This document shows positions 20,372 through 32,976 of a stretch of 37,330 bases of DNA, in pieces. This DNA is from Gymnopus androsaceus JB14. Taxonomy: Eukaryota; Basidiomycota; Agaricomycetes; Agaricales; Omphalotaceae. Both the position numbers and the translations under genes were made by a program. Within the stretch, counting starts at the first letter, position 1. Each line of letters begins with the position of its first letter. Under the pieces are notes generated by a model. That model did not search any database and had not been told where the DNA came from. It saw nothing but the letters and a program-made list of their open reading frames with translations. Location of the stretch: the NCBI GenBank assembly GCA_009733575.1, contig ML769890.1:1-37330 (forward strand), given 5' to 3'.

Positions 20372-20676
20372 ATTTTTTAAATAATGGCTTCGTAGTAAAG
20401 TATTGGTATATCGTATTATATGTTGATTAATGTAGAGATTGGCGTGTTATGTAGCTAGCGCTGTCGCAGAAAAATTGGAGCACATTCATTTGGCATATGT
20501 CCGACTGTACCAGTCAAAATATTAGATACTGGCCATTTACCTTCAAGAGCGTTGAGGGATAGTCGGAGTAATACTGTGAAGCATGCCAAACTACACCCCT
20601 CCTTCAGTTCGTGATGGACAACAGGCGCAAATCGTTAAATGGTATCGTACAAGAATACTCTACAGGTTATATCCCA
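20372..20676. other. Intergenic between convergent genes
   Basis: It holds the 3' ends of the MFS carrier (+) and the RNase T2 (minus). No further feature. Confidence 0.4.
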
Positions 20677-22731
20677 TCATGTTGCTACAATGGCAAGTGT
20701 ATACAGTTCAGCTTTACCAGAACCTGTGAAAACGGTTTCCACAGTCTCCCCACTTGGTACCGCACTGCTCGAGAATGCTGTAGACCCACCAGACTCCACG
20801 AGTAGATTTCCACCGGAAGAGACCTGCATCATAAAAAGTAATCGTATACTGCATAAGCGAGACGATACAAATAGAGCCACGTATGCAGCACTTACAGCTG
20901 TCAAAAGTGGTAGCGGTGACTCCACTTCCGCAGGTTAATTCACCACCACTGACACCACAGTTACCTTTCGAGGAGGTCATCGTGAAACTTGATGTCGTTC
21001 CCGCTAGTGTCATTGTGCCCAACGTCTGCGTAGACCAAGTTCCAAGCGTTAACAGTCCCCCAACCTCAGCGCCGTTGTGGATAGCGACGACCATCGCTTT
21101 GGTGGGTAATGCTCCAGGTGCCTGTATTCATGATCATTTCAAGATGAAAATGAGTAGCTGTACCAATAAACTTACGCCGGTAGAGGTACTCTGGATCAAG
21201 TGATTGGTGACTTTATGAATGCATATAATCGACATTGCTCACCGTTGTCGTCGTGGTCGTTGTACTGGTACCGGTGGTCGCAGTAGTCGAAGTTGTAGTA
21301 ACCGGAGACCCGGTTTTCAGAGGGTACTTGATACCACTGGATGGACAATCACTACTCTCTGGAGAATCTTGAAAGTACAGTCAATATACTCATACGTTGA
21401 CCACATCGGACACAAGATCCCCTCACCTATTGGCAAAAACACCCCATCAATAAGCGATCCTTTCAAGTTGAAGTACCAAGCTATCTCATCCAGATCGCTT
21501 CCATCGCATGTAAGCATCGGTGTAACGCCAGCTTCAGCTTTGAGCGCGTCCAATAGCGAGGTAAGTGTGTGCGTAGTTGACGAAGAGGGGGTGATGCCTT
21601 GGTTTTCGAGCCATGTGTATGTGGGCAACAGTCTACAAAGCATTCGTCAGGAATCCAAGGGGCCAACTCTAATCGAAGTTTACCTGGAAAACTCGAATGA
21701 CAGTTTCGAAGAAAGCTACTGCCTGATGAGCACAACGTTAGTGAGGCTCGGGAGAAGACCGGGAAGAGCTCACATCTGTCCCAGACGCACTTCCACTGGG
21801 AAGGCAACTCGGTTCAAGTGTACTGTAGCAGGTACCGTGCGTATCCCATTCATGCTACAGGACTAGATGAGAAAATCTGTGTAACAATTTGTAAGGATTC
21901 AACTCACCGACCAAAGCTCCTCATCACTTCCATCGTCCGGGTCATTTTTCCAGAACTGTAATTGCAAACTGTAAATCATCTAACAATATTAAGATCAAAT
22001 TCTCGCTCGCCGTCTGCATGAAAGAAAGCGTTGATTGGGCTCCCGCGTTTTCAAGCAACTAGAAAAGACAGTTGTTAGACTATGCATATACAGAGAGCGG
22101 CGAGCCATTATCGAAATCAAACTCGCAGTAGTAATATCCGATTGATCTCTTGAGGGATCACAGTTCTCCGGGAACGTTCCATCACAACTAGAAAGTAAAA
22201 GGTGTTCAAACTTGTTTCACAGAGAAAGGTTTGAGATTTCACAAACTTGTCCGGCCACAAGCCTACCAATAGAATATGAATTTAGAAAAAGTGTGGGGAG
22301 GATAACTATCGAGCTGTATCGCACCGTGTATAGTCCAGCTATTGCTAGGTCCAGTTGAAGGATCAGTATCCCAGAACTGAATATGAAGATAAGAATACGT
22401 AAGGTATAACCTGCTTTAAGGTCGATGGTATGCACACCTGAGTTTGCAGAATGAGACCCTGTCAAAAAAAACACGTCAAACGAGCGAGTACTAGGGAAAG
22501 GTAAAAACTTACACCAGGCGACTCGAAACAGCATAGATTCGATACGGCCGACGTGTTATGGCAAGAAGCCGTGCCCGTCGTAGAACATCCAGAAGAGATG
22601 GCCACGTCTCTGGCGAAGACATCGAATTGACCTAACGGGTTGGAGGACGTGAGAGGAGACCCGGCCACTGCATTGAGGCCCAAGGTACAACCAATGACAA
22701 CGAGAATAACTGCAGCAAGACCATTAGGCAT
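20677..22731 (-). CDS. Secreted ribonuclease T2, many small exons, some junctions out of phase
   Basis: RNase T2 cleaves single-stranded RNA through a 2',3'-cyclic phosphate. The start at 22731 opens a signal peptide (MPNGLAAVILVVIGCTLGLNAVAG). Then follow CSTTGTASCHN, a 21 nt exon (22438-22458, GLILQTQ), FWDTDPSTGPSNSWTIHG, a 16 nt exon (22247-22262) and NCDGTFPENCDPSRD. Together these give active-site block I, HGLWPDNCDG. Block II is HEWDTHGTC (about 21832-21858), followed by AVAFFETVIRVFQ, LPTYTWLENQGITPS and CDGSDLDEIAWYFN. A Ser/Thr linker with a 15 nt exon (21176-21190) leads to a C-terminal extension ending LYTLAIVAT. Both catalytic histidines and the block-II glutamate are present. 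Phases do not close before LPTYTW (about 21634), before the last exon (about 20820) and near 22115. The intron at 21956-22010 begins GC. Confidence 0.82.
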
Positions 22732-22772
22732 CGTAGGCTTGAAGGATAAGGCTGATTGTACTCGATGGAGTA

Positions 22773-22778
22773 CTTATA
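22773..22778 (-). promoter_or_regulatory. TATA-like box of the RNase T2 gene
   Basis: TATAAG on the minus strand, about 42 nt upstream of the ATG at 22731, in the context CATATAAGTACTCC. The position is close for a fungal TATA element and would imply a short leader. Confidence 0.4.
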
Positions 22779-23838
22779 TGCAGTACTGCCGAAAGGCGGC
22801 GTATGATACCGAGGAGAATCACGTATGTGAATCTGCACATGGAGACCAAAAGAACCCAACTTCGATGATTATGAAGGACCGTGTGCAATACATATGAAAC
22901 TGTCGTGTTGCAGATGTTGCGTTGAGCAGGATAAATCACGTAGAATTCTCAGCCTAAGTTCGAGATGAATACTCCGAAGAGTCCATTGAGAGGCCTAAGA
23001 AGCAAGCGTCCATGTGGAGTATGGACTCGATAAGCATTGAACAACCAACAATTGAGATGCATAGCATACTGGTTGCATGTGAAGCGGTCCCTTGCCAAGA
23101 GAACAAAACCCGAGACCTTTTTAAGGTGGCTCGAAACAAACAAGGGGCGCTCAGTTATGGCTTGTCTACAATGATCTGGGGAGGTGAAGTCGCTATCAAA
23201 AGTTTCAATAAGGACAATTAAGTACGGGAAATCCGTAGAACATACTTGAGATGAGTGAAGAACGCCATCGATGGAAGAGACATTCCGGTGCCAGGTCGAG
23301 CACTTTTGACTGTTTTCGATTTATACAGGTGACGTCCTGGAATTGCGAGCTGAAAAGCCTCGAATTCAGGAAACTTCCCAAAGGTAAACACACGAAGTAT
23401 TTCGAGAAAAGAAGTACTATGAAAAGAGCTGATCAGCACTTGTCAAGATATCCAGATTCCACAGTTGCTTGGGTTGCTTGGCCTTCGTGTAAGGCAAGCG
23501 TCAGATAAGAGCATAGGATGACTGTCCGGAAACTGTCCGGAAGAAGCCACGACTGATTTCAGGTGATTTGTGACAGCCCGTTCTGTCACATTTTGTAAAT
23601 TTCAATACTCTTCCCAAACTCGTTTCTCTTCCAATGAGGCAAATATAGGACGGTTGCAAAGATAATAGTTTACCGAATTTGCGCTATTGCTGATGTTCGA
23701 AACAGCGAAAACTCGGGTGTGGGGGATATACGGAGGAAAAGGAAAAGCTTGGCGAAACGACGGCGAGGTTTAAACGTGCTCCGAGTCCATATTGATTCTG
23801 AACTTTCTTTGTTATTTTCTTCTACAACGCCAACGCCA
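22779..23838. promoter_or_regulatory. Shared upstream region of divergent RNase T2 and amylase genes
   Basis: About 1.1 kb without a supported gene lies between two genes for secreted hydrolases. Words of the fungal carbon-repressor (CreA, SYGGRG) type occur, for example CTGGGG at about 23176 and GTGGGG at about 23719; they are too short to count as more than hints. A GTGACAG/CTGTCAC hairpin lies at about 23569-23589, and ACTGTCCGGA occurs twice in tandem at about 23521-23542. Confidence 0.35.
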
Positions 23839-25765
23839 ATGGTGCTCGCCCAATCCTTCCAATTTCTTCCTTTTGTCCTTTTATTTATTACACTGGCTAC
23901 GCAATCTCGGGCAGCCAGTCCTGAGCAATGGCGCTCTCGTTCGATTTATCAAGTGAGGTTCAGACCGGTTTTTGACTGGCTCAACGACTCTGAACACTCA
24001 TTGTAGGTCATGACGGATCGTTTTGCACGAACAGACGGTTCCACAACGGCGAGTTGCGCTTCTTCGTCAAACGGCTACTGTGGTGGTTCATGGAAGGGTA
24101 TCGAGAACAAGCTGGACTATATCAAGGGAATGGGTTTCACAGCGGTGAGCATGTTCCTTTCGTCAACTACTTCCTCTCAAACTCACACTTGGTCGCCCGC
24201 TAGATTTGGATCAGTCCCGTTATTGAACAAATTCCTGATAACACTTATGAAGGAGAAGCATACCACGGTACGAGTAACTCCGAGTTTCCTCTCAGTGGGC
24301 GTATGCTTACTTTTGTACTCAAGGTTATTGGCCCAAAAACTACTATGCCCTAAACTCCAACTTTGGCTCCGCCGCTGATCTGAAGAGTCTTGTCAATGCA
24401 GCCCATGAACTTGGTATTTATGTCATGGTCGACTTTGTCGTGAACCATTATGCGAACTGGGGAGACGCGAATATTGATTGGGCCGGGCTCACCCCGCTCA
24501 ATAGTGAATCTTACTTTCATCCCAAGTGTTGGGTCGATTGGAGCAATCAAACTTCCGCTGAACAGGCATGTAAACGCGGATTTAGGTTCTCTCGATACTT
24601 TGTTCTGATTTTGCGGGTTTCCCAGTGCTGGATGGGTGATGGATACGTCCCTCTAATGGACGTCAACACTGAAGACCCAAATGTCGTCGACATACTCAAC
24701 AATTTCGCTAGAAACCTGACCGCGACGTATGGGTTTGATGGCGCCCGTCTCGACGCAGCCAAAAGTATCAGAAAGGATTTCTGGCCTGCTTTCGTTAGTG
24801 CCACTGGTGTATACTCTCAAGGAGAAGCTTGGTTCGATGATGCTGCGTGAGTAGGTCATTCTGTTTATCATTTCGAGGGTGAATAATATTGTCTTGTGTA
24901 GGTCTCTGTGTCCGTACCAGGATTATATGGACGGCGTTCATAACTATGCGATGAAGACGCATGCCACGAACAGTCTCAGCGGTTCGGAAAGTATGGCCTC
25001 TTTGGCAGCCGCCATGAACGACCTCGTCAGTCAATGCAAGGTTAATCTCTCTTATTTTACGCTTGCATTATCAGAAGATCACGATTTACATATTAGGATG
25101 TTTCGCTCCTCGGTTCTTTCATGGAGAATCACGATAATGCAAGAATGGGTGGGTTTGAACTTGGCTCTGCCTATGTCTCTTGGAACTTACAATCGTATCG
25201 TGTAGCCTCTGTTTCTTCCGACATTGCTATCCTCAAGACGGCTGCAGCTCTCACCATTCTTTCTGGGAATGGAATCCCAATTGGTTAGTGTTCGCCACAT
25301 TTACCTCGATATGGTTTCTAACTTCGTTTAGTGTTCTATGGCCAAGAACAAATGCTCTCCGGCAGCAGTGCACCCTACAATCGTCAAGCCCTATGGCTCA
25401 CCGGCTACCCAACAGGACCCGACACCTTATACCCATACTTCACAACTCTCAATACTTTCCGAATTCACGTCTCTACGTCCGATAACACCTTCCTCACCGC
25501 TAAGCCGTCGTACAGTGCACCTACGAACAACGTGTTGAGCGTAAGGAAAGGCAATACGATGATGTACATCAGTAACGAGGGAAGCAAAGCTCCTAGCACG
25601 ACGCTCACCTCGACTGGATGGCCTTTGAATACTGTCGTGGTTGATGTGTTGAGTTGCCAGAAGGTTACTACAGATGGGAAAGGGAACGCCGCAGTGAAGA
25701 TGAGTGGTGGATTGCCTGTTGTGCTGGGTCTCGAGAGCGCCCTAGTTGGCTCCGGTCTCTGTTAG
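23839..25765 (+). CDS. Secreted alpha-amylase, glycoside hydrolase family 13, 493 aa
   Basis: Endo-hydrolysis of alpha-1,4-glucan, acting outside the cell. Exons: 23839-23952, 24007-24144, 24204-24267, 24324-24565, 24626-24846, 24902-25040, 25097-25148, 25206-25283, 25332-25765; all phases close. Residues 1-26 are a signal peptide. The four GH13 blocks are intact: DFVVNH (142-147), GARLDAAKS with nucleophile Asp229, GEAWF with acid/base Glu253, and MENHDN with Asp319. YQVMTDRFARTDGS at the start and YGQEQMLSG after block IV match fungal (TAKA-type) amylases, and the length is close to theirs (499 aa). No starch-binding domain follows. The intron 24566-24625 begins GCATGT (GC-AG). The 57 nt intron 25149-25205 is a multiple of three and would read through if retained. 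Confidence 0.93.
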
Positions 25766-25996
25766 CTCAGGTAGTACACAGTAACTTTTTCCCTTGCATG
25801 GACAGACATTATTTTATGTAGGAACACTTCGTACGGTTCTAGCTAATAACATTACACAACATTATCCAACTGCAATCGGTAGCATGACAGATATAAATTT
25901 AAACAGTTACAAATGTGCTCCATCATCAGCCTACTTGTTCGGGAACGACTTGGAACGACTCGGCGACGAAAACTGATCAGATATGTTATTACCGAT
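25766..25996. other. Intergenic between convergent genes
   Basis: 3' flanks of the amylase and PAN2. No other feature. Confidence 0.4.
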
Positions 25997-28900
25997 CTAG
26001 TGAATTGAAAGAACATCGGAACTCACTCGCTGTGAGGGAGGGGAACCAAAGACTTGAGCTTGGCTACTAGAGGTATATTGAATGCGAGATGATTGTGGAC
26101 TCGATAGAAAGTTCGGACGGTCCAGGCCCTGTATCGGAGGCGTGCTTTGGCGTTCCGTAGGCGCAGATCCAGGAGGTAGTGGAGGTTTAAAATTCTGTAG
26201 ATCCAATATGATTAGGGTATAAGAGAGGATTATCAAGGCCAATACGGACATAGGCGCGCCCTTCTTTGTAAATCTCTTCAAGCTTCTGATCAAAAATCCC
26301 TTGTTCTTCAAACTCGTTGTATTTCTTGAACAACTTGAGTGCGCAACGGGCATCCTCAATAGAGTCGTGCGTTTCAGTCTGGATGACCTCCCGGAAAAGA
26401 TACCATGATAGAAAACGCAAGGACAAACGACGCTGGCGAGCCCTGATAAAGTACAAATCCACTGTGTCGATTACTTGCTCAGGAGGGACGAAGATATCTG
26501 CGGATCTCATTAGTGATGAAAGAAGGAAGGGTAACTATAGGCGTACTGATTATCCTAAAGTCTTTTGACAAACCATGCCCTATGAATATACATCCACGAT
26601 CTACTAGTAATCGCAGTTTCTTGTATACCACTTTCAGCGGAGTCAGAGTATGCGGAGACTGCATAGGATCTAGATCGCCAACTGGAAAGAGAGTGAATGA
26701 GTTGAGCATAGCCTCCTATCATCCAGAGAAGGAGACTTACATTTGATACCCGAAAATTCGGTCAAATAGTCCACAATTACTTCACTAGTGTGGATATGGT
26801 CATCGATGAACGGTTTACCCTCTTTGGGTCCATTCCCCCGAAGGCATGAGACACGAGCTAGACTGAGTCTTGCGGGTCGTATGACTTTCTTCGTGCCGTC
26901 TGAACGATACTCGGTTTCTTCCTATAATGATGCTCAGTTTGGTAGACAAGATTCTGGGTAAGAGTACCCTCACCTGTTGCATAGAAACAAATTCAGCATC
27001 GACAGCGACGACAGTACCCGGTGTAGGTAGTTCCGAAAATTCAAGAAGCTCATGTTGAATGAGGTTAGGATCGCGGTTCCTAAATGCAGCGTCAGGGAAC
27101 GTCTCAATCATCGAAGGAAATCTTACATGGATATAGATGTCTCTCGACATAAAATAGATGGATCAATAGTATCAGGGAGTTGGCTAAAGTCTAAACAATC
27201 CTTTCGGTCCACCCGTTCGAAATGCAAGATTGCGGGAATCTAACCAAGATTTAAGATTGACATCACTTATGCGGAGAGAAGCCTACCTTCCACCTTCCCG
27301 GGAAGCTAAGGGCCTCTTGTTCTGATACATTGCGCACCACAAAGTCGTTGAAGATGTACCAGGGACTGACACCTTCATCTTCCCTTCCCTCAGCTTCTGG
27401 AACTGTAGATCGACAAATAGTTTGGTGAGCTCGTCCTTCTAAATCGTAGAAGTCACCGACCTTTGACGATAGCGACCAGATGAGAATGCTCGTCAGTGGC
27501 TATCTGAACGATCACAGCCTACAGAAAATCTTGTCAACTTTTGCTCATTCTAATATCCGCACACTCCCTACCCGAAGCTGGTAAACAGCGATCTCAGGAT
27601 CATCCATATCATCCATCTCGCCGTGTAGTTCAATTTGCGGCTTGAGGAATGTTTGATTCCGATGATCAAACCAATACTTGAAGTTGTCGTCCGTATTGAC
27701 ACATGCATTGACCGCAAGCGTTAAAGGCAAGTCTCGCGTTGGAATTTCTCGCCTGCTCGAAAAATTGCTAAAATTCTTCCCGCAGTTCTGACATGTAGCT
27801 TTGTGCGTCATTTTGCGGAGGAGGGAGTTTCGGAGTATAGTGGTGAATTCGGCGTATGGGACGGTCTCGTTGGGAAGAATCTGTAAGACTCAAATGTTAA
27901 GACCCAGTTGCAGAAAGAACTGGAACACAAACTGTTCTAGGATATATCAAGTCTACGATATGCGTCATGTTGTCCTTGCTCCTGGTCTCGCCGCAGTGAA
28001 GGCAAGTCACCACATTCTTTGCATCGATTCCGACTAGTTGGGTTATGGGTGCAGGAGCTGTATTGGGCTGATGGGATTCATACGAAGATCCTTTCACAAT
28101 AATAGGATTGGAGGAAGGATCGTATCCTTCGAAAATGAGGTGTTCGAAGAGAAAACGTTGAAACGACTGTATCATATGAGCATAATCGAGCTCGGTAGGC
28201 TCCCGTCCATAATCCACGAGATCGATAGCGTTGGACACTGAATTAAAATATAGTCAGAAAAGGACTAATTTTCAGGAGGCAAAGAGTACTTGCGTTGAGC
28301 CAAAACGCCGACGGCTTTACAGAAATTGCTGGCTTGACAATTAGTACCCTTGGCATCCTCCAACATGCGCACGACAAATCCCAGCTCGCAGAGGAGACAG
28401 TGCTCTCGTGGACAATCTGTAGTGATGTGGGATTTCGCTAGTCGCCGGATGGGAAGGTTGTAGTGCAGGACTTGGAGGATAGGGTTAGTGTAGGAATTCA
28501 GGATATGTGTTTCTAGTCCGCTAAATTCTGTTTTGTTATAGAACCTGGAGAAAATATATCGATGTCAGGGAAAATCGAACGAGGTCTGTTCTCACCCAAA
28601 GTCGAAATCCTCAACACCAAATTTCGAATACTCGATCTCTACATGGCGATAATTTTTTGGAACGTCATCTCCAGTGTAGTCGAACATGGGTGTTTCTGGC
28701 TCGTTCTAGGTAGAATCAGCACTGAATATGCAATTGCGGAAGAAACCTAGCTCACCTCGCCAGCTCCCGATTTTCCGCTACGGAACCTTCCCCCCATTTT
28801 TCTCTTTCCCGTTACAACTACATTCCTTCTACCTCTGAGCTCTTTCGGAAGCGGAGCATACGCAACATTATCGTTCATTTTCATAGTGTTGAGGATTTGA

Positions 28901-30229
28901 GTCGGTATTTTCTGTGGCGGAGGATACGAGATGTTTTTCGATGCACTGAAATGAGGTGTCCAAGCCGACAAAAGCTGAGTCTTGTAATGAGGTAGGCCAA
29001 TCGAATTTAACGGGCTATGTGGAGATGAGAGCCCATAACACAGAAATACGATGAATCCACGTACGTTGAATCCGTCCATTCCAACTCAGGAAGAGGCTCC
29101 AGGAGGATTAGCCCACTCTACCGGACGGCCTTCAAAGCCATTCAAAGGTACCATTTCATCTCCTTCTACCTGAGATTTCATGTGTATTATTCCATCGGCA
29201 TCTCCGCAAGCAAGGTAAGCACCAGTAGGTGAGATCGCTACGGATGTGATATAAGATGCGAGGTCGTCGATCTGTATGAGAGTCAGCCGAGGATAAAAAG
29301 ACTATAACGAAACAGTACCTGAGAGAACTCGTTCGCAACTCCTCCAAGGTTGGCAGCGTCTACGATGCTGATATTGCCTTCATTGGACGTGACGGCTATA
29401 GTAGAGGAACGGTTCGGTATAACGTTGATGAATGCAGGACTAGCTGTGAAAGAAATGGGAGGAAGCGCGCGCATGTTACGAAGGTCGTATACTTTGACCA
29501 GGGGATCGGGAAAAGGGCGGGATTGGCTGCAAACAATGAGAACAGATCAATAGATGATTGAGAGATACATACCGCAAGCTCATTCCAATGGTGAATACAA
29601 AGTTCCCTACTGTCTGTAAGCCCTGTATTCCTCCGTAATGCGCTTTGACCATGCTTTCGGAGCCTCCATTCCGGGCAATGCCAGTCCGTGGATCGTAAGC
29701 ACGGACATAGCCATCTGCGGAACCAGATAGAAGAATATTGTGCGAGAATTCGAGATGGGTGACAATGGAAGGCGTGGTTGCTTGTCTCGAAAGACTTCCG
29801 GTCATTGCATTGACCAACAACAACTCTGAACCGGAAGTTGAAACCGCCGTTATCGTAGAAGAACTCGCAAAGGTCATTACAGTATCTTTAGAGCTGGATA
29901 ATATTTAGTTATTATCGTAAATTCTGACTGTGGTGTGCTCACTTGTAAAACCATTTGTTCATACCGCCTTTAGCCCATGATCCTACTCCGTCTCCTCCTC
30001 CTGAAGCTCCCTTGACCGAATTTTCATCTGCGGTTATCTTTAAGACCGGATGATCTCCAGCCTTGAAGCAGACGCCCCTCAAGCCTTGTATACTGTGATG
30101 AGCAGAAATATAACCATTGCCAGATCCTACCCAGAGAGCATCCGATACTGGATCAAACGACAGTGCCGAAATTAACTGAGGGAAAGCATGGACAACAATC
30201 GGAGCAAGGGAGTGCTTGTAACCAGACAT
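25997..30229 (-). CDS. PAN2: PAN2, catalytic subunit of the PAN2-PAN3 poly(A) nuclease
   Basis: PAN2 shortens poly(A) tails of cytoplasmic mRNA. Starting at ATG 30229 ([19 protein letters not shown]), N-terminal WD40 repeats follow ([51 protein letters not shown]). A linker follows (PPPQKIPTQ...[11 protein letters not shown]), then the ubiquitin-hydrolase-like inactive domain ([74 protein letters not shown]). The C-terminal DEDD exonuclease has DAEFV (codons at 26989-27000, catalytic Asp and Glu), GHGLSKDF (about 26560-26583) and THDSIEDA (about 26350-26373). More than ten introns separate these blocks, and the junctions I checked close in phase. It ends in a Pro/Ser-rich tail. The last few residues are uncertain because a GTGAGT follows SQR near 26028. 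It lies 198 bp downstream of MUS81 on the same strand. Confidence 0.93.
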
Positions 30230-30427
30230 TCAGAGCATGGAGATTGAGAATTAATCGTAAAGTAAAGAACGCGTCAAAGTTGAAAGAAGAGAGTCCGGCG
30301 CTTATTCGTTCTGCCTCCTCATTGGCGGGTGCTACTCAGTGAATGCAGTGGATTAGGTGAACATAAAATAAGTATACTGAAGACTACAGTACAGACATTT
30401 AGAGGAAAACACGACAAGTCCAAAAAG
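30230..30427. promoter_or_regulatory. Spacer holding the PAN2 promoter and MUS81 3' end
   Basis: 198 bp between two minus-strand genes. No TATA box is recognised. Confidence 0.3.
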
Positions 30428-32976
30428 TTAATTATCATCCCCAGAAGTATACTCAACCTGCATTATCACGTTAAAAATCTTCCTACTCAACGCCTTTCCT
30501 ATCTTCCTCTCGGTATTCCCCCCAAAATCTTGCAAAAACTCCTCCGCAATAAAAACATCCTTCTTAGCCCTCGGCTTGCCTCCTCTCACCAGTCTAATCC
30601 TTTCATCCTCATCATCGTCCTTCTGCTGCTTTTCCGCCCTCTTACAAGCTTCATACAGCGATTCCGGGGTCGGGAAATGTTGAATCAGCACACCAGCCTT
30701 TTCTGCGCTGACACCTTTAATGCACAAAAGCATCCTGGCCCACGTTTCGCGTACAGTTGTGAATCCTGCGGAAGTGCTTGTATAAGGAAAGTCCAAGATA
30801 TATGTATGGAAACACTTGTACCTGATTTAGAGTTGAGAAAGTCGAAGATAGGGAAAGATATAAGGTGGGATCTAGTTGGGTACTTGCTCCGAAGCTCTTT
30901 TTGAAACTTGAGGTAGCTATATCGTTTCACGAACTGCGAAGGGATGATATAAAGGTTTTGGCCCTAGAGAACAGCGTTACTAATACATACTAGGGGATGA
31001 AATATATAATACGATACCTGGTAACTCGAAACAACATTCTGATGCAGTCTCGCGTAGAAGCTGATTGTATCGTTGACAGCTCCGAGTCTCCTTGACGAGG
31101 AACTTGTCGATGATTTTCGTTTGAGATTTGGAGGTCTCGATAGCCTTGTCAAATCTGCTCTTGTCTTCCTCTTCGGAGATTCCGAGTCCCTCTAGACATC
31201 AAGACCGATAATCAGAATTATTTCGCTTATAGAGGGATAGGGGATTTACTCATTTTGTACTCTTCAACTAGATAGTAAACTTTGGTTATAGCAGTGTTGT
31301 GTAGTCTAAACTACAAAAATTGACATTAGTCGAAAAAACAGCATTGAAATACAAGGAATACCTTCTGTTCATGAAATCGGCCGTGCTTGATGGATAGCTG
31401 CAAATCATCCAACCTTTTCCGTTCCAAAATACAATCTAAAGCAATCTCATCGTACTCTCCTCCATCGCAATGTTCGGGTTTCCGCTTGGCAATCCAACAA
31501 ACATCTCCAAGGTTCAGTGATCGCTGTTCCACCCTGATATTCTTACGACGCAGCCCGTCATATATCCCACTACGATCCACACCACTTTTTATCTCTCTGT
31601 TGTCGAGAACAAGAACGACGTCGTATTGGTGGTTTGAGATGACCAGCGGAGTAAAGTCGGGAAAAACGACATGGTCTGTAGACGCATACGGATCCTCGAT
31701 ATCGATATCCATCTCTACAGGCGGAGGGATAACGTGAGATAGGCGGGGTCGAGTAGCTTGAGTTTGATTTCGATTTCGCTGAGTGCCCACGGGCGCGGAA
31801 TCTGTGCGTCGTATAGAAGCTTGACTGGAGGAAGCGATTGGACGGGGTGGAGAAGGGGGTGACATTAGAGGCATCGTCTGAGCACGCTGAGCGAGTCCGC
31901 CACCACTCGAGGAACCACTTTTTCCAGCTACGGGGGCTCCAGAAGCCGACACAGTCCAGCTTAGGTTACTGGCGGAGGATATCTGGCGCGAAGGATCTAC
32001 ACCGCCTCCTTTCTTCTGCCTTTTAGCAATCTTGGCGTTTTCAGCAGCGAGAATATCGACGTCGTCGTCATCGTCTGTCGCAGAACGTTTGCCACTCCCG
32101 GATGCATTCTTCAAAGATGCTGCAGATGAGGCTGAGGGTGCGGCGGCGGCGGCGATGGTGGGTCGCGTAAGCCAGTCTAATGGTAAAGTGGACTTGGAAA
32201 ACTGAGGCTGGAAGCCGATATCCATAGGGAGATATCCAATCATTCGAGTTGGCTGTGGCACCTTGGATGTGATTTGGCTAGCGATGGGATGCTGACAACT
32301 ACGGCGGAATTCGATGAGAAACCCTGGCGAGTCCAATTCTACCTCAAAGTGAGCCATTTCTCTGGATGGTACTCGAATTTCGCTCTCGTCTTGACCAGTT
32401 TTAGAGAAGAATAATCTCGCACAGAAATGATTCACGTACCATCATCATAGCACAAGTAGCAGAATTGAAAGACGCCTTCATCGACAGCCATTGAAGCTTC
32501 TGGTAATCTTGCGGAGCTCGAGCTAGCCACTCGAGCACTGAACAAGACGCGTCCGCGGTCGAGCTAGATTTTCTAGGACGACCAGGAGCCTTCTTTTTCT
32601 TGTCTGCTACTGGCGTATCTGTATTTGAAGGCCTTTCTGAGGACGACCTGGACTCCATTCCCCTTTTGAGCGCCTTGACCATAGCTTTTCCTACACCCTT
32701 GACTTGAGCGGCATCCTCTGGAGTGACCAAGACCTCGGGATGCCCCTTGATTCCGTTCGCTGCCTAAAGATATTGTCAGTGTGTGTATATTAGTCCGTCT
32801 AGAGGAGACTGGCTTTATGGTAGACCCAGTACATATTGCTCAGGTCTAAAGACGAGTCAGTTCATAGCGTGATTATTGTTCAACAACTACAGACCTCTAT
32901 CTTCAGCATCTCGGAGCGACACGAGAATTTCATAAAAGATCGGATTTTTGCAGTTTATGCGCTTCTTTGGAGGCAT
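30428..32976 (-). CDS. MUS81: MUS81, structure-selective endonuclease, with one frame break
   Basis: MUS81 pairs with EME1/MMS4 and cuts branched DNA (3' flaps, replication forks, nicked Holliday junctions) in the nucleus. The start MPPKKRINCKNPIFYEILVS (ATG 32976) leads through YWVYHKA to an N-terminal helix-hairpin-helix (PEDAAQVKGVGKAMVKALKRG). A Ser/Gly-rich linker follows, then the nuclease core: VLDNREIKSGVDRSGIYDGL, NIRVEQRSLNLGDVCWIA, and ERKRLDDL with the ERKxxDD metal site (about 31405-31428). Then come VYYLVEEYKM, AIETSKSQTKIIDKFLVKET, GAVNDTISFYARLHQNVV, LYIIPSQFVKRYSYLKFQ, and a C-terminal HhH (WARMLLCIKGVSAEKAGVL). FLVKET and GAVNDTISFY are directly adjacent but in different frames (about 31080-31090). 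No intron fits, so there is an indel here. All catalytic residues are present. Confidence 0.88.

Noticed and set aside
25149..25205. Extra coding segment GGFELGSAYVSWNLQSYR in the amylase
   Set aside because: It sits between conserved MENHDN and the SDIA block where relatives have no insert, and it has GT...AG ends, so it is read as an intron.
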